A stretch of 64,000 nt of DNA from NCBI GenBank assembly GCA_949419965.1, contig CASPAC010000001.1:1-64000 (forward strand). Reading direction: 5' to 3'. The notes under the pieces were generated by a model that saw nothing but the letters and a program-made list of their open reading frames with translations, ran no database searches and had not been told where the DNA came from. Shown piece by piece: positions 34,262 to 43,355 of this stretch. This DNA comes from Bacteroidales bacterium. Lineage in GTDB: Bacteria; Bacteroidota; Bacteroidia; Bacteroidales; Rikenellaceae. The translations under genes and the position numbers were made by a program. The first letter of the stretch is position 1. Every line of letters begins with the position of its first letter.

Positions 34262-34821
34262 TACTCCGCAAGCCGGCGTACGGCGCGCCCGCGATGGGAG
34301 ACGAAGTTTTTCTCCCCGGCGTCCATCTCGGCGAAGGTCTTGTCGTGGCCGTCGGGCAGGAAGAGGGGGTCGTAGCCGAAGCCTTCGGTGCCTCGCGGCG
34401 CTTCCACGATGCGCCCCTCGACGACCCCTTCGAAAAGGTGTTCTTCGCCTCGGACGATGAGCGCGATGACCGTGCGGAAGCGTGCCCGGCGGTTCGCCTG
34501 ACCCTCCAAATTCTTCAGCAGCAGGCGGTTGTTGGCCGCGAAGTCGTGACCGTCGGTCGCATAGCGGGCCGAGTGTACGCCCGGCGCTCCGCCGAGCGCT
34601 TCGACTTCCAGCCCCGTGTCGTCGGCGAAGCAGTCGCGGCCCGTGCGTTCGTAGAGGTAGCGGGCCTTTTGCAGGGCGTTGCCCTCGATGGTGGGCTGCG
34701 TCTCGGGAATCTCCTCTGTCACGCCGCAGTCGCGGGGCGTCACGAGGCGGTATCCTGGGCCCAACACAGCGCCGACTTCCGTCAGTTTATGGGTATTGTT
34801 GGTGGCAAAAACGAGTTCCAT
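34240..34821 (-). CDS. rdgB: XTP/dITP diphosphatase (RdgB/HAM1)
   Basis: House-cleaning pyrophosphatase for non-canonical purine nucleotides, 193 aa. [16 protein letters not shown] at the N-terminus, [20 protein letters not shown], and [12 protein letters not shown] with [10 protein letters not shown] are the family hallmarks. It starts 4 bp after the upstream lipoprotein gene, so likely read through from it; folE follows with its own promoter. Confidence 0.96.
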   Translation of the reverse strand: MELVFATNNTHKLTEVGAVLGPGYRLVTPRDCGVTEEIPETQPTIEGNALQKARYLYERTGRDCFADDTGLEVEALGGAPGVHSARYATDGHDFAANNRLLLKNLEGQANRRARFRTVIALIVRGEEHLFEGVVEGRIVEAPRGTEGFGYDPLFLPDGHDKTFAEMDAGEKNFVSHRGRAVRRLAEYLHSTNK

Positions 34822-34825
34822 GTTA

Positions 34826-35581
34826 TCAATACCAATAGTCGTTTTTATATTGGCCGTACGAAATCGACACGCTGTAGGGAGCGCCGTATTCGGCTTCGGC
34901 CTCGTATGTTTTGTTGTCCGTCCGTATCGTCAGGTTCAGTTTGCCGGCGTCGAAGCTCCGCGGTCGGTCGGATAGATATTTCAAGGGTTCGACGATTTCG
35001 CAGCCGATCTTCCCGGCGCCATAACCGTCTCGATGTTCGGAGCATAATCCGCTGCCTTCGATCCGCAGTTCGCACCAATAACGGGTCATGCCGTTCTCCT
35101 GCGGCCGGTCATAAAACGCTGCCGTGAACGACAGCCGCGCCTGGCCGGGCAGTTCGAGGCCGTAGAATGTATCGAGACCGCTTTTGCGGCAGGCGATCGT
35201 CGGCCAGATGTTTTCGGCATAGTCGCGGCCTGCATACGCGTAGCGCCAGACCGTGCCGTCCTCGCAAAGCGGCCGGCCGTCGGTGCGGATGACCAGTTCG
35301 CTGTTGCAGTCGATGATGCGCCATTCGTTGTCGCCTGAGTCGACGATGCGCGATGCGTAGAACCATCGGTTGTGGATGTGCTCGCGTTCTTCCTCGGGTG
35401 CCGAATAGTATTCGTTGAACTGGATCAGGCGTGCTGCATCGGCCGCCGCATCCGCCAGACAGGCGTTCGCCTGCAGAAACATGTGATACCCATTGCGGGT
35501 CGGATCGAAATATTCGGCGTCTTCGATTTTGCAGCCCGTCAGTGCGGCGAGGCTTGCCAGCAGCAATAGTGTCCGTTTCAT
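34826..35581 (-). CDS. hypothetical lipoprotein
   Basis: Lipoprotein of 251 aa with lipobox LTGCK at Cys17. The rest is mixed alpha/beta with several Cys and no family that I recognise. Its ATG overlaps the stop of the upstream barrel gene (ATGA), so the two are coupled and may work together at the outer membrane. It ends 4 bp before rdgB. Confidence 0.78.
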   Translation of the reverse strand: MKRTLLLLASLAALTGCKIEDAEYFDPTRNGYHMFLQANACLADAAADAARLIQFNEYYSAPEEEREHIHNRWFYASRIVDSGDNEWRIIDCNSELVIRTDGRPLCEDGTVWRYAYAGRDYAENIWPTIACRKSGLDTFYGLELPGQARLSFTAAFYDRPQENGMTRYWCELRIEGSGLCSEHRDGYGAGKIGCEIVEPLKYLSDRPRSFDAGKLNLTIRTDNKTYEAEAEYGAPYSVSISYGQYKNDYWY

Positions 35582-36219
35582 TTTGCCCGCTTGTTTTTGG
35601 GTTTGAACTTGTATCCCACGCCCATCATCAGCACGCCTTGCGAACCGACGCCTATTTCGGCGAATCCGAAGAGCGAGCGACCCACCGAGATGCCTATCGG
35701 CGTGAACTGCAAGGCCACCAGCACGTCGCGGTACGGGCGGTCGTCATAGTAGCGGCGGCCGTGTTCGATCGTCGCGCCCAGGCCGAACGACGAGTACATG
35801 CGCACCCAGTTCTTGTTGAGCCATGTGAAACGTACTACGGGCATGACGGAGATGTAATGGGTGCGGTCGCGTCTGACCGGCGACCAGCCGTCGCTGCTGT
35901 ATAGGTCGCTGTATTCGCCGTAGTAGCTGACCGTCGCCCCCAGGTCGAACCATTTCTTGAACCGGTAGTCGTAGGAGAGCGACCATGCGCCGCTTGTGTA
36001 GACCGCTCCGCGATGGGGCCGGTCGAAAGAAAAGTCCGCGTCTGTGCAGGTCGACCACCGGTCCAAATTGGTCAGCAGCGGATAGGCGCCTGCCGTGAGG
36101 CGCAGTTCGTGTTGCTGTACGAACGGCTCCTGCTTTCGGATGCCTGTCATCTCTTGTTGCGCGAATGCTCCGGCCGGCAGAGCCGAGAGGAGCAGCAGCA
36201 ATAACGGAAGTCTCTTCAT
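35578..36219 (-). CDS. outer-membrane beta-barrel-like protein
   Basis: 213 aa with a signal peptide (MKRLPLLLLLLSALPAGAFA). Repeated short amphipathic strands rich in Tyr, Gly and Ser and a GVGYKF ending suggest an outer-membrane barrel. Function unknown. The start at 36219 was chosen for the signal peptide; a frame open from 36372 has no sensible sequence. First gene of a coupled set barrel-lipoprotein-rdgB. Confidence 0.75.
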   Translation of the reverse strand: MKRLPLLLLLLSALPAGAFAQQEMTGIRKQEPFVQQHELRLTAGAYPLLTNLDRWSTCTDADFSFDRPHRGAVYTSGAWSLSYDYRFKKWFDLGATVSYYGEYSDLYSSDGWSPVRRDRTHYISVMPVVRFTWLNKNWVRMYSSFGLGATIEHGRRYYDDRPYRDVLVALQFTPIGISVGRSLFGFAEIGVGSQGVLMMGVGYKFKPKNKRAK

Positions 36220-36345
36220 AGAATGCTTTTGGTAGGTTCCCGCAATATAATACGCCCCGCAAGAAATCGGAGACTTATTTGTGCATTTTATCGTCGAAAA
36301 CCGCTCTGAACGGCATCGCAGCCGGCCCACACTCCCGAGACACCT

Positions 36346-36396
36346 CGCTCCGCAGCGAAAGACCCGTCGCACGGATGTTCGGGATCGCGGGGCATG
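36346..36396 (-). pseudogene. possible decayed fragment of the adjacent HAD gene
   Basis: Forty-one aligned bases from 36346 match 37045 onward inside the HAD gene at 33 positions. The same frame on the minus strand reads RATGLSLRSEV, like RSTGLSLRREA of the intact gene, and similarity continues weakly for a dozen more codons. It may be a remnant of a tandem duplication or part of a dispersed intergenic repeat. Confidence 0.4.
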
Positions 36397-36427
36397 CAGG
36401 TCGCAACCCGGTTCTTCGGGCGGCCGC

Positions 36428-37273
36428 TCACAAGATGGCTTCGCGCCGTTCCAGCCGGTCGTCGAGGTCGATCTTGTCGATGATCATCTTTACCAGGGCG
36501 TCCATTGCCGAGCCGTCCGTGTAGTCGGCCGGGCAGACATGGTTCACGCGGTTGTCTTGAATCAGAGAGGCCATCTCTTTGTGCGCCCCTTTCTGCGCAG
36601 GATTGTAGACCGCGATCGAGTGGCCGCCGTAGTTCTTTACCAGACGCATGCACGGGATGTCGGTCGTGCCGTCGCCCACGTAGATCATGCGGCTGAACGG
36701 CACCGGACGTTCGTGTTCGGGGATGTAGCGGTTGACCTGCTTGGAGTCCGACACCGACTCTACGCCCTTGTTGATCTTGAAGATGAACTGCGTCTTGTTG
36801 GTGTAGTTTACCGCCACGGCCGGCCAGTAGGCGATGCCGTCCACATCGTAGAGGAACGAGCAGGCATAGATCTTGCGGAATTCGTGTGCGATCTCCGTCC
36901 CTTCGATGATCTCCTTGAGTCCCGACGAGTTGATGTAGTGGAGGATGCGGATGCCCCGTTCGGCGCCGTAGCGGTTGATGCGCCCGAACCACTCTTTCAC
37001 GCCGCGGAACAGCGTCACGTGGCGGCCCGATTCCTGGAACGCTTCGCGCCGCAGCGAGAGACCCGTCGAGCGGGCGCTCTGGATCATGCGGGCCATGTAG
37101 GTCAGCACCATGTCGGCGTCTTGTTCTTCGGCCAGGGAGTTGGCCTCTGTCCAGAATTCCTTGTTGCTCTTGCCCACGGCCGGGATGAAGTCGTATTCCT
37201 GCATGTTGCCGGGGGCCAGCGTCCCGTCGAAATCGTAGATCAGGGCTATGGTAAAGCGGTAGTCGTCGTTCAT
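36428..37273 (-). CDS. HAD superfamily phosphatase
   Basis: Haloacid dehalogenase-like hydrolase, 281 aa. Motif I DFDGTLAPG (Asp nucleophile), motif II INSSG, and C-terminal YVGDGTTDIPCM give a complete active site. A large cap (about residues 25-110) lies between motifs I and II. The substrate cannot be predicted. It has its own promoter that interlocks with that of the divergent nitroreductase gene. Confidence 0.88.
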   Translation of the reverse strand: MNDDYRFTIALIYDFDGTLAPGNMQEYDFIPAVGKSNKEFWTEANSLAEEQDADMVLTYMARMIQSARSTGLSLRREAFQESGRHVTLFRGVKEWFGRINRYGAERGIRILHYINSSGLKEIIEGTEIAHEFRKIYACSFLYDVDGIAYWPAVAVNYTNKTQFIFKINKGVESVSDSKQVNRYIPEHERPVPFSRMIYVGDGTTDIPCMRLVKNYGGHSIAVYNPAQKGAHKEMASLIQDNRVNHVCPADYTDGSAMDALVKMIIDKIDLDDRLERREAIL

Positions 37274-37296
37274 GATCGGTGGAGTTTTTCGAAAGT

Positions 37297-37328
37297 CAAA
37301 TATACTCTTTTTTCATTATCTTTGCAAA
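37297..37328 (-). promoter_or_regulatory. HAD gene promoter
   Basis: Minus strand: TTTG (37325-37328), 20 bp, TATATTTG (37297-37304); start codon 24 bp away. Confidence 0.8.
37317..37324 (+). promoter_or_regulatory. nitroreductase gene promoter, -7 element
   Basis: TATCTTTG on the plus strand, 28 bp before the ATG, lying between the -7 and -33 boxes of the opposite HAD promoter. Confidence 0.7.
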
Positions 37329-37351
37329 AAGCATAGAAAAACCGTTTCCCC

Positions 37352-37885
37352 ATGGAATTCAAGCAAATCGTAGAGAAGCGCCGTTCGGTGCGCAAGTTCG
37401 ACGGGCGGCCCGTACCGCGTGAAGTCGTCGACCGCCTGCTGGCCGCGGCTCTCTCGGCCCCTTCGTCGCGCAACAGCCGTTCGTCGCACTTTCTGGTCGT
37501 CGACAATCGCGATGCCATTCTCCGCATGGCGGGTATGCGCGACTACGGCGCCGCATTCATGAAGGATGCGCCTTTGGCTGTCGTCGTTTCGGGCGATGCT
37601 TCCAAGACCGACCTTTGGCGCGAGAACTGCGCCATTGCCGCCACGCTGCTTCAGTTGGCCTGCGTCGACGAGGGCCTGGCATCGTGCTGGGTGCACGTCG
37701 ACGGACGCCCCCGGTTCAAAGATGCCCCCGATGGCGAATCCGCCGCCGATTATCTGCGTGCCTTTCTGCCCTTCCCCGAGGACTGCCGGCCGTTTTGCGT
37801 CGTTGCGATCGGTTATTCCGATTTCCAGCCCGCCCCCCTGCCTGCCTCCGACGACCGGGCAAGAGTCGAATATTATAAAGAGTAA
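37352..37885 (+). CDS. nitroreductase family flavoprotein
   Basis: FMN-dependent nitroreductase-like protein, 177 aa. KRRSVRKFDGRPV and SAPSSRNSRSSHFLVV bind the FMN phosphate and ribityl chain; the GYSDF near the C-terminus is usual. The physiological substrate is unknown; the family handles nitroaromatics, quinones or flavins. Monocistronic, with promoter and terminator. Confidence 0.93.
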   Translation: MEFKQIVEKRRSVRKFDGRPVPREVVDRLLAAALSAPSSRNSRSSHFLVVDNRDAILRMAGMRDYGAAFMKDAPLAVVVSGDASKTDLWRENCAIAATLLQLACVDEGLASCWVHVDGRPRFKDAPDGESAADYLRAFLPFPEDCRPFCVVAIGYSDFQPAPLPASDDRARVEYYKE

Positions 37886-37894
37886 ATCCCGCAG

Positions 37895-37929
37895 GGAGGG
37901 CTTTATCGCCCTCCGGGCTGTATTTTTTC
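37895..37929 (+). terminator. nitroreductase gene terminator
   Basis: GGAGGGC (37895-37901), loop TTTATC, GCCCTCC (37908-37914), then TATTTTTT. Confidence 0.8.
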
Positions 37930-38001
37930 CACTGCCGTACGGCTCGGGAGCTGTCCGCAAGTTTTTTGAATCGTTCCCGTTCGTCCGGCTCCGAGACTTT
38001 T

Positions 38002-40356
38002 TCAGTAGAACGTGCCTTTCGGGGCGAAGATCGCATAGCCGAAGTTGAACGTCAGGTAGATGTTCTTCCAGCCGTGCAGATCATACTTCGTCGCTGCCAG
38101 ACTTACCGGCCCTAGCGGTGTGTGGTAGACCAGCGACGCTTCGGCTATGTAGTGCCACCGTTCGTCGGGGTGCTTTCCCGGCCAGAACGGGGCATGACGT
38201 TCGCGGAACATCGCATAGAATCCTGTGCGGAAGAAGAAGTTGGGCAGCAGGTCGAACGTCGGCATCACGCCGCCCGCTGCGAAGCGCCTGGCCCGGAAGT
38301 CGGGCATGCAGATCATCCGCGCATGCTGCACCGGCGCATAGGCCGGCATCGCCATGCAGGTAGCCGTCTGCATCGTGAAGTTCGGCAGGTCCGTGATTAC
38401 GGCGTCGACGTTCAGTCCCAGCGAGAACCACCGGCATGCCGGCATGTCGAAATAGAGGTCCCACGAGAAGCGTCCGCCGAACCATCGGCGCGGGGTCTTG
38501 CTCGTGAATCCGCCTGCCCCCGAGGGTTCGAACTTGTCGTTTCCGCAGACATAGATCGCCGAGAGTTTCAGTTCGGAGCCTTTTCGCGGGTAGAGCGGTT
38601 TGTCCAGCGTGTTGCGCACCGCTTCAGCCTTGATTCCGAAGTAGGCGAAGCGCGTGTGGTCGGTGTCTTCGGCCGTCGGCAGGGATGAGTCGTAGCGGTA
38701 GTTGATGTGGCCGCCGTTGGTTTGCAGCGTCAGTATGCTGCGGCGCGTCAGCGGCATGCCCGCCCCCAGCGAAAAGAAGAGTTCGCTCTCCTTGACCGGG
38801 CAGATGTTGTCTATTTCCGTCAGGCGTCCGAACGAGCCGTGGCGGAAATTGCTTACCGAGAAGTTGAACGCGTAGTTCAGAAAGATCGGTCGCCGCACAT
38901 GGAAGTCCGTCCGCCCGCCGATCGTGCCCCACGTGTATAGCGGCCCCAGGTAGAGATCCAGGTTGAGTTGCTGCGCCGCGCGGCCCACGGCCGTGTACTC
39001 CATTCCCAGGTAGGCTTGGTTGAAAGCCGTCGAGGATACGTTGCCCCCGACCGTCAGTTTGAAGTTGGGTTTGGTGTTGAAGCGGGCTTCGAACGAGTAA
39101 TGCCCGCGCAGCGAGTCGTAGCGCACTGTCGGGAAATCCATCGTGACGTCGCCGTCGACCAGCACGCTGTATAGGTTGTCGCGCAGTTCTGCGAATGCCA
39201 TCGGGCGTTGTTGGCCGCGGGTCTGGCGGTCGACATGCACGAAGTCGCGGATGTAGGCGATCTGGGCGTCGGTCAGCCCCTCCAGTTTGTAGTCATCGAA
39301 GACCAGCGGCGGGCATCGCTTGCGGAACGTTTCGCGCCGCGCCGCATATTCTTCGGGCGTGCGGCGTTCGGAGAGTTGTCCGACGATCTGCGGCATGATC
39401 GCTTTCGCGTCGGCGTAGCCCATGTTCATGATGGCTTCCGCCTGGTCGAAGTCCAGCATACCCGCCTCCACGCCGCGGCGGATCGTCGCGCTCCGCCCTT
39501 CGGGCAGTGTGTAGTCGGTATCCTGCATGGCCAGCATGAAGGCCTGATCCAGCAGGTTGCTGTTTTCGCTCGGCGGCGTGTTGCCGCTCGTGCAGATCGA
39601 GCCGATGATGAATGCGGGCCGGAATTCTTCGTCGAGCGGCCGCCACGGGAAGTTGTCGTAGATGCCGCCGTCGTACAGCAGCATCGAGTCTTTCTTCATC
39701 GGTTTGAATACCAACGGTATGGACATCGACGAGCGTACCGCTTCTCCCAGGTCGCCGCTGCGCAGCACGGCCGGCCCGCGGCAGTTCATGTCGCTGGCCA
39801 CGCACAGAAAGGGCACCATCAGCCGGTCGAAGTCGCCTCGGGCCGCTGCCGTCGCCGGAGCGAACAGCTCGGCGAAAGCCATGTCGATCTGCGTCGAGGA
39901 GATCAGGCTGGTCGGTACGCGGAATTTGCGTTTGGGGTCGCTCAAGTCGAAACGGAAGCTTACCATCCCGGGGGAGCTGCGCATCTGGCGGTAGTAGGAC
40001 ATGTAGCGCGTGGGGTCTATGCGCCCCGACACCCACTCCTTGACCACGCCCGAGGAGACGATCGCCCGCATCTCGGCCGGCGAGTAGCCCGCCGCATACA
40101 TCGCCGCCACGATCGACCCCATCGATGTGCCCGCCACGCAGTCGATCGGCACCCCCTCTTCTTCCAGCGCCTCCAGCACGCCGATGTGGTAGAGGCCTTT
40201 GGCTCCGCCGCCGCTCATTACCACGCCTACGCCCCGGCGTTCGGGGCCGTCGGCGGGAGCGGCTTCAAAGTGGGGTCGGGCGGATGTCGGTACCGTCGTC
40301 ATAGACAGCACCAGCAAAAGAATCGGTAGCAGGTATCCGGGATATTGGTGTCGCAT
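38002..40356 (-). CDS. patatin-like phospholipase with outer-membrane barrel (PlpD/RssA type)
   Basis: 784 aa. Signal peptide, then a patatin domain: oxyanion loop GGGAKG (about 49-54), nucleophile elbow GTSMG (Ser78), and LLYDGGIYDNFP with the catalytic Asp. After it comes a POTRA-like segment (about 360-430) and a C-terminal 16-strand-type barrel related to BamA/TpsB. So it is like PlpD, in which the barrel displays or secretes the lipase. The start MRHQYPGYLL (40356) is the last good Met with a signal peptide; a much longer frame upstream runs antisense through pheS and is not real. Confidence 0.9.
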   Translation of the reverse strand: MRHQYPGYLLPILLLVLSMTTVPTSARPHFEAAPADGPERRGVGVVMSGGGAKGLYHIGVLEALEEEGVPIDCVAGTSMGSIVAAMYAAGYSPAEMRAIVSSGVVKEWVSGRIDPTRYMSYYRQMRSSPGMVSFRFDLSDPKRKFRVPTSLISSTQIDMAFAELFAPATAAARGDFDRLMVPFLCVASDMNCRGPAVLRSGDLGEAVRSSMSIPLVFKPMKKDSMLLYDGGIYDNFPWRPLDEEFRPAFIIGSICTSGNTPPSENSNLLDQAFMLAMQDTDYTLPEGRSATIRRGVEAGMLDFDQAEAIMNMGYADAKAIMPQIVGQLSERRTPEEYAARRETFRKRCPPLVFDDYKLEGLTDAQIAYIRDFVHVDRQTRGQQRPMAFAELRDNLYSVLVDGDVTMDFPTVRYDSLRGHYSFEARFNTKPNFKLTVGGNVSSTAFNQAYLGMEYTAVGRAAQQLNLDLYLGPLYTWGTIGGRTDFHVRRPIFLNYAFNFSVSNFRHGSFGRLTEIDNICPVKESELFFSLGAGMPLTRRSILTLQTNGGHINYRYDSSLPTAEDTDHTRFAYFGIKAEAVRNTLDKPLYPRKGSELKLSAIYVCGNDKFEPSGAGGFTSKTPRRWFGGRFSWDLYFDMPACRWFSLGLNVDAVITDLPNFTMQTATCMAMPAYAPVQHARMICMPDFRARRFAAGGVMPTFDLLPNFFFRTGFYAMFRERHAPFWPGKHPDERWHYIAEASLVYHTPLGPVSLAATKYDLHGWKNIYLTFNFGYAIFAPKGTFY

Positions 40357-40428
40357 GGCGTTTCGGGAGTTGGACGCAGAGGAAAGAGTTTCCCGGCCGG
40401 AATTCATAAAATTGCGATTCGTGAATCC

Positions 40429-40456
40429 TTGGTATTGTGAATTTTTTCTAACTTTG
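40429..40456 (+). promoter_or_regulatory. pheS operon promoter
   Basis: TTG (40429-40431), 17 bp, TAACTTTG (40449-40456). The leader of about 65 nt has a small CCGCC/GGCGG hairpin but no T-run or visible leader peptide. Confidence 0.65.
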
Positions 40457-40527
40457 CACATTAAAAGGTGTCCGCCTGCGCGGGCGGGTTCCGTCAAAAG
40501 TAAGGAAAAAGGATTAACATTCAAAAT

Positions 40528-41556
40528 ATGATCGACAAAATCAACGAACTTCTGCGACGGGTCGAAGAGTTCAAGCCCAAGGCCGCATCCGAAATCGAGG
40601 AGTTCCGCATCCGCATTCTGGGCAAGAAAGGCGAACTGACGGCTCTGATGGAAGAATTCAAGACGGTGGCGCCGGAACTCAAGCGCGAATTGGGCCAGCA
40701 GCTCAACCGACTCAAAAACGAAGCCACGACGCGCATCAACGCCCTGCGCGAGGAGTTGCAGAACGTTGCGGCCGACGCTTCGGCGGCGGCATCCGACGAC
40801 CTCACGCGTCCCGGTTCGGCCGGGGAGTCGGGGTCGCGGCACCCCATCGCATTGGTCAAGAACCGCATCGTCGAGGTTTTCGGGCGTTTGGGTTACACCG
40901 TGGCCGAGGGGCCGGAGATCGAGGATGACTGGCATGTCTTCTCGGCGCTCAATTTCCCGCCCGAGCACCCTGCGCGCGATATGCAGGATACGTTCTTCGT
41001 CGAGAAAGACCCCGACATCCTCCTGCGCACCCACACCTCGTCGATCCAGGTGCGCACTATGGAGCGGCAGAAGCCGCCCATCCGCGTGATCTGCCCCGGG
41101 CGCGTCTTTCGCAACGAGGCCATCTCCTACCGCGCGCACTGCATCTTCCACCAGATCGAGGGCCTCTACATCGACCAGGGCGTTTCGTTCGCCGACATGA
41201 AGCAGTCGCTGCTTTACTTCGCCAAGGAGATTTTCGGCGAGCAGACCGCCATCCGCATGCGCCCTTCCTACTTCCCCTTTACCGAGCCGTCGGCCGAGGT
41301 CGACGTCTCCTGCAACCTTTGCGGCGGTAAGGGCTGCCCGGTTTGCAAGGGCACCGGATGGCTCGAAATCATGGGTTGCGGCATGGTCGACCCCAATGTG
41401 TTGAAAGCGAACAATATCGACCCCGAGAAGTATTCCGGATTCGCATTCGGCATGGGTATTGAGCGTATCGCCATGCTCCTCTACGGGGTCAAGGACCTGC
41501 GGCTCTACTTCGAGAACGACGTGCGGTTCCTCCACCAGTTCGACCAGGCCTTGTAA
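40528..41556 (+). CDS. pheS: phenylalanyl-tRNA synthetase alpha subunit
   Basis: Charges tRNA-Phe together with PheT (not in the window). The 342-aa protein has an N-terminal coiled coil (residues 1-85), motif 2 around VFRNEAISYRAHCIFHQIEG and motif 3 GFAFGMGIERIAMLLYG. A Cys cluster CNLCGGKGCPVCKGTGW (C-x2-C-x4-C-x2-C) is inserted before GCGMVDPNVL and could bind zinc. First gene of a long plus-strand operon. Confidence 0.97.
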   Translation: MIDKINELLRRVEEFKPKAASEIEEFRIRILGKKGELTALMEEFKTVAPELKRELGQQLNRLKNEATTRINALREELQNVAADASAAASDDLTRPGSAGESGSRHPIALVKNRIVEVFGRLGYTVAEGPEIEDDWHVFSALNFPPEHPARDMQDTFFVEKDPDILLRTHTSSIQVRTMERQKPPIRVICPGRVFRNEAISYRAHCIFHQIEGLYIDQGVSFADMKQSLLYFAKEIFGEQTAIRMRPSYFPFTEPSAEVDVSCNLCGGKGCPVCKGTGWLEIMGCGMVDPNVLKANNIDPEKYSGFAFGMGIERIAMLLYGVKDLRLYFENDVRFLHQFDQAL

Positions 41557-41582
41557 GGCCGGGTTCACACGACAGACAGATC

Positions 41583-43355
41583 ATGAAACGTGCGGCAGCC
41601 ATATCGTTTCTGTGCGTCGCCCTCTTCTCCTCGGCTTTCGTCGTCGGGAGGGGGACGTCGCCCATGCCTGCATGGGCCGATTCGCTGCCGGAGGTCTATT
41701 ATTATACCGAGGGGATCAAGGCCAACGTCATCGCCCGCGATTCCGTGCGGGCGCACGAGTGCTTCGCCCGCGCCTTGCAGTGCGATTCGGCGTTCGCGCC
41801 CGCTTATTACGAGCTGGCCGTCTCCGAACTCGGAAGCCGGCCCGACCGGGCGGCCGAACATGCGCGCCGCGCCCATGAGCTGGATACCGCCAACTTGTGG
41901 TTCCGGTCGCTTTACGGGCAGTCGCTGCTCTACGCCGGTCAGTACGAGCGGGCGCTCGACGTCTTCCGTGGATTGCAGCGCCGCGATCCGGCCAATCCCG
42001 ACAACTATCGCGTCTTGGCTTTGCTTTATGAGATGGGCGGGCAGCCTTTCTCGGCCATCGCCATGCTCGACTCCGCCGAGCGGCGTTTCGGGCGCATCCC
42101 CATGTTGGGCACCATGAAGCGGCGGTTGCTCGTCGCCACGCGCCAGACCGACAAGGCGATCGCCGAAGCGCGCGCCATGGTCGAGACCGTGCCTTACGAC
42201 GCCGAACATCGGGTGGCTCTGGCCGGTCTTTATGCCCTCGCCGGCCAGGATTCGTTGGCTCTGTCCCAGTACATACAGGCGTTGGAGATCGACTCCACGG
42301 CGCTGCCGACGCTCGGTGCTCTGGCCGATTTCCACAACGACCGGCGCGACTTCCGCAGCATGCTCGCCGTTACCAAACGCATGTTTGCGCTCGATGCCAT
42401 GCCTCTGGAGCGCAAGATCGCGCGTTTCGAGCAGTTTACCTCCGACATGCGTTTCTACCGCGAGTATTATTTCCAGCTCAACGACCTGGCTTCGATGCTG
42501 GCCATCCGCTATCCTCGCGACAAGCGCGTCGTGGAGCTTTACGCCGGCCACCTGATCGCGTCGGGCGAGTTGGAGCGTGCATTGGAACTCTACAAGCTCC
42601 ATACGGAGGATTTGCCGCCCGACGAGGATTATTTCCGGTCGGTAATCGACATCGAGACCTACCTCCAGCGGCCCGATTCGGTCGACCGTTACGTCGACCG
42701 TGGATTGGCTTTGTTTCCGGGGCGCCCCGTCTTCCATATCGCCAAGGGCAACGTGTTGAGCTATTCCAACGATTACCTTCCCGCCATCAAGGCTTATAAG
42801 GAGTCGTTGCGTTATGCCGACAGCGATTCGCTGCGCGGTGTCATCTGGGGGTTGATCGGCGACGCCTGGCACCGCGTGGCCGAAAGCACTGCGCCCGACG
42901 GGGGGCAGGAGGCTTCCGGCGATACGCCGGCCCGGCGGCGGGCGCTCAAGGCTTGTTATGCAGCTTACGACCGTAGTTTGAAGTATGCTCCCGATAGTCC
43001 GTTGGTGTTGAATAACTACGCCTATTTCCTCGCCGTCGAGGGGCGCGAGTTGGAAAAAGCGCTCGCCATGTCCAGCCGCGTCGTGGCGCTGACCGACAAC
43101 AACCCTACCTACCTCGATACCCACGCCTGGGTGCTTTTCCGGCTCGGCCGGGCCGAGGAGGCCAAGCGCATCATGCAGCAGGCCATTGCGCTCGACAGCC
43201 GCAACAGTCCCGAGCTGCTGGTGCACTATGGCGACATCCTCGATGCCTTGGGCGAACGTTTCGTCGCCGAGACCTATTGGCGCAAGGCGCTTGAAAAAGG
43301 ATACCGGGCCGAAGCGATCCTCCGGCGCATGGAGTCCGGCAAAACCAAGCAATGA
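41583..43355 (+). CDS. exported TPR-repeat protein
   Basis: 590 aa with a signal peptide or anchor (MKRAAAISFLCVALFSSAFVV). At least six to eight tetratricopeptide motifs are seen (AFAPAYYELAVSEL, YERALDVFRGLQRRDPANP, SPLVLNNYAYFLAVEGRELE, and so on). TPRs act as scaffolds, so partners may be envelope proteins. Placed 26 bp after pheS and coupled to envC by ATGA, which hints at a role in cell-wall or division control; this is inferred from position. Confidence 0.88.
   Translation: MKRAAAISFLCVALFSSAFVVGRGTSPMPAWADSLPEVYYYTEGIKANVIARDSVRAHECFARALQCDSAFAPAYYELAVSELGSRPDRAAEHARRAHELDTANLWFRSLYGQSLLYAGQYERALDVFRGLQRRDPANPDNYRVLALLYEMGGQPFSAIAMLDSAERRFGRIPMLGTMKRRLLVATRQTDKAIAEARAMVETVPYDAEHRVALAGLYALAGQDSLALSQYIQALEIDSTALPTLGALADFHNDRRDFRSMLAVTKRMFALDAMPLERKIARFEQFTSDMRFYREYYFQLNDLASMLAIRYPRDKRVVELYAGHLIASGELERALELYKLHTEDLPPDEDYFRSVIDIETYLQRPDSVDRYVDRGLALFPGRPVFHIAKGNVLSYSNDYLPAIKAYKESLRYADSDSLRGVIWGLIGDAWHRVAESTAPDGGQEASGDTPARRRALKACYAAYDRSLKYAPDSPLVLNNYAYFLAVEGRELEKALAMSSRVVALTDNNPTYLDTHAWVLFRLGRAEEAKRIMQQAIALDSRNSPELLVHYGDILDALGERFVAETYWRKALEKGYRAEAILRRMESGKTKQ

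Noticed and set aside
40357..41568. 5' extension of the patatin gene frame through antisense pheS
   Set aside because: The patatin protein begins with a signal peptide at 40356; the extension is antisense to pheS and has no relation to the family.
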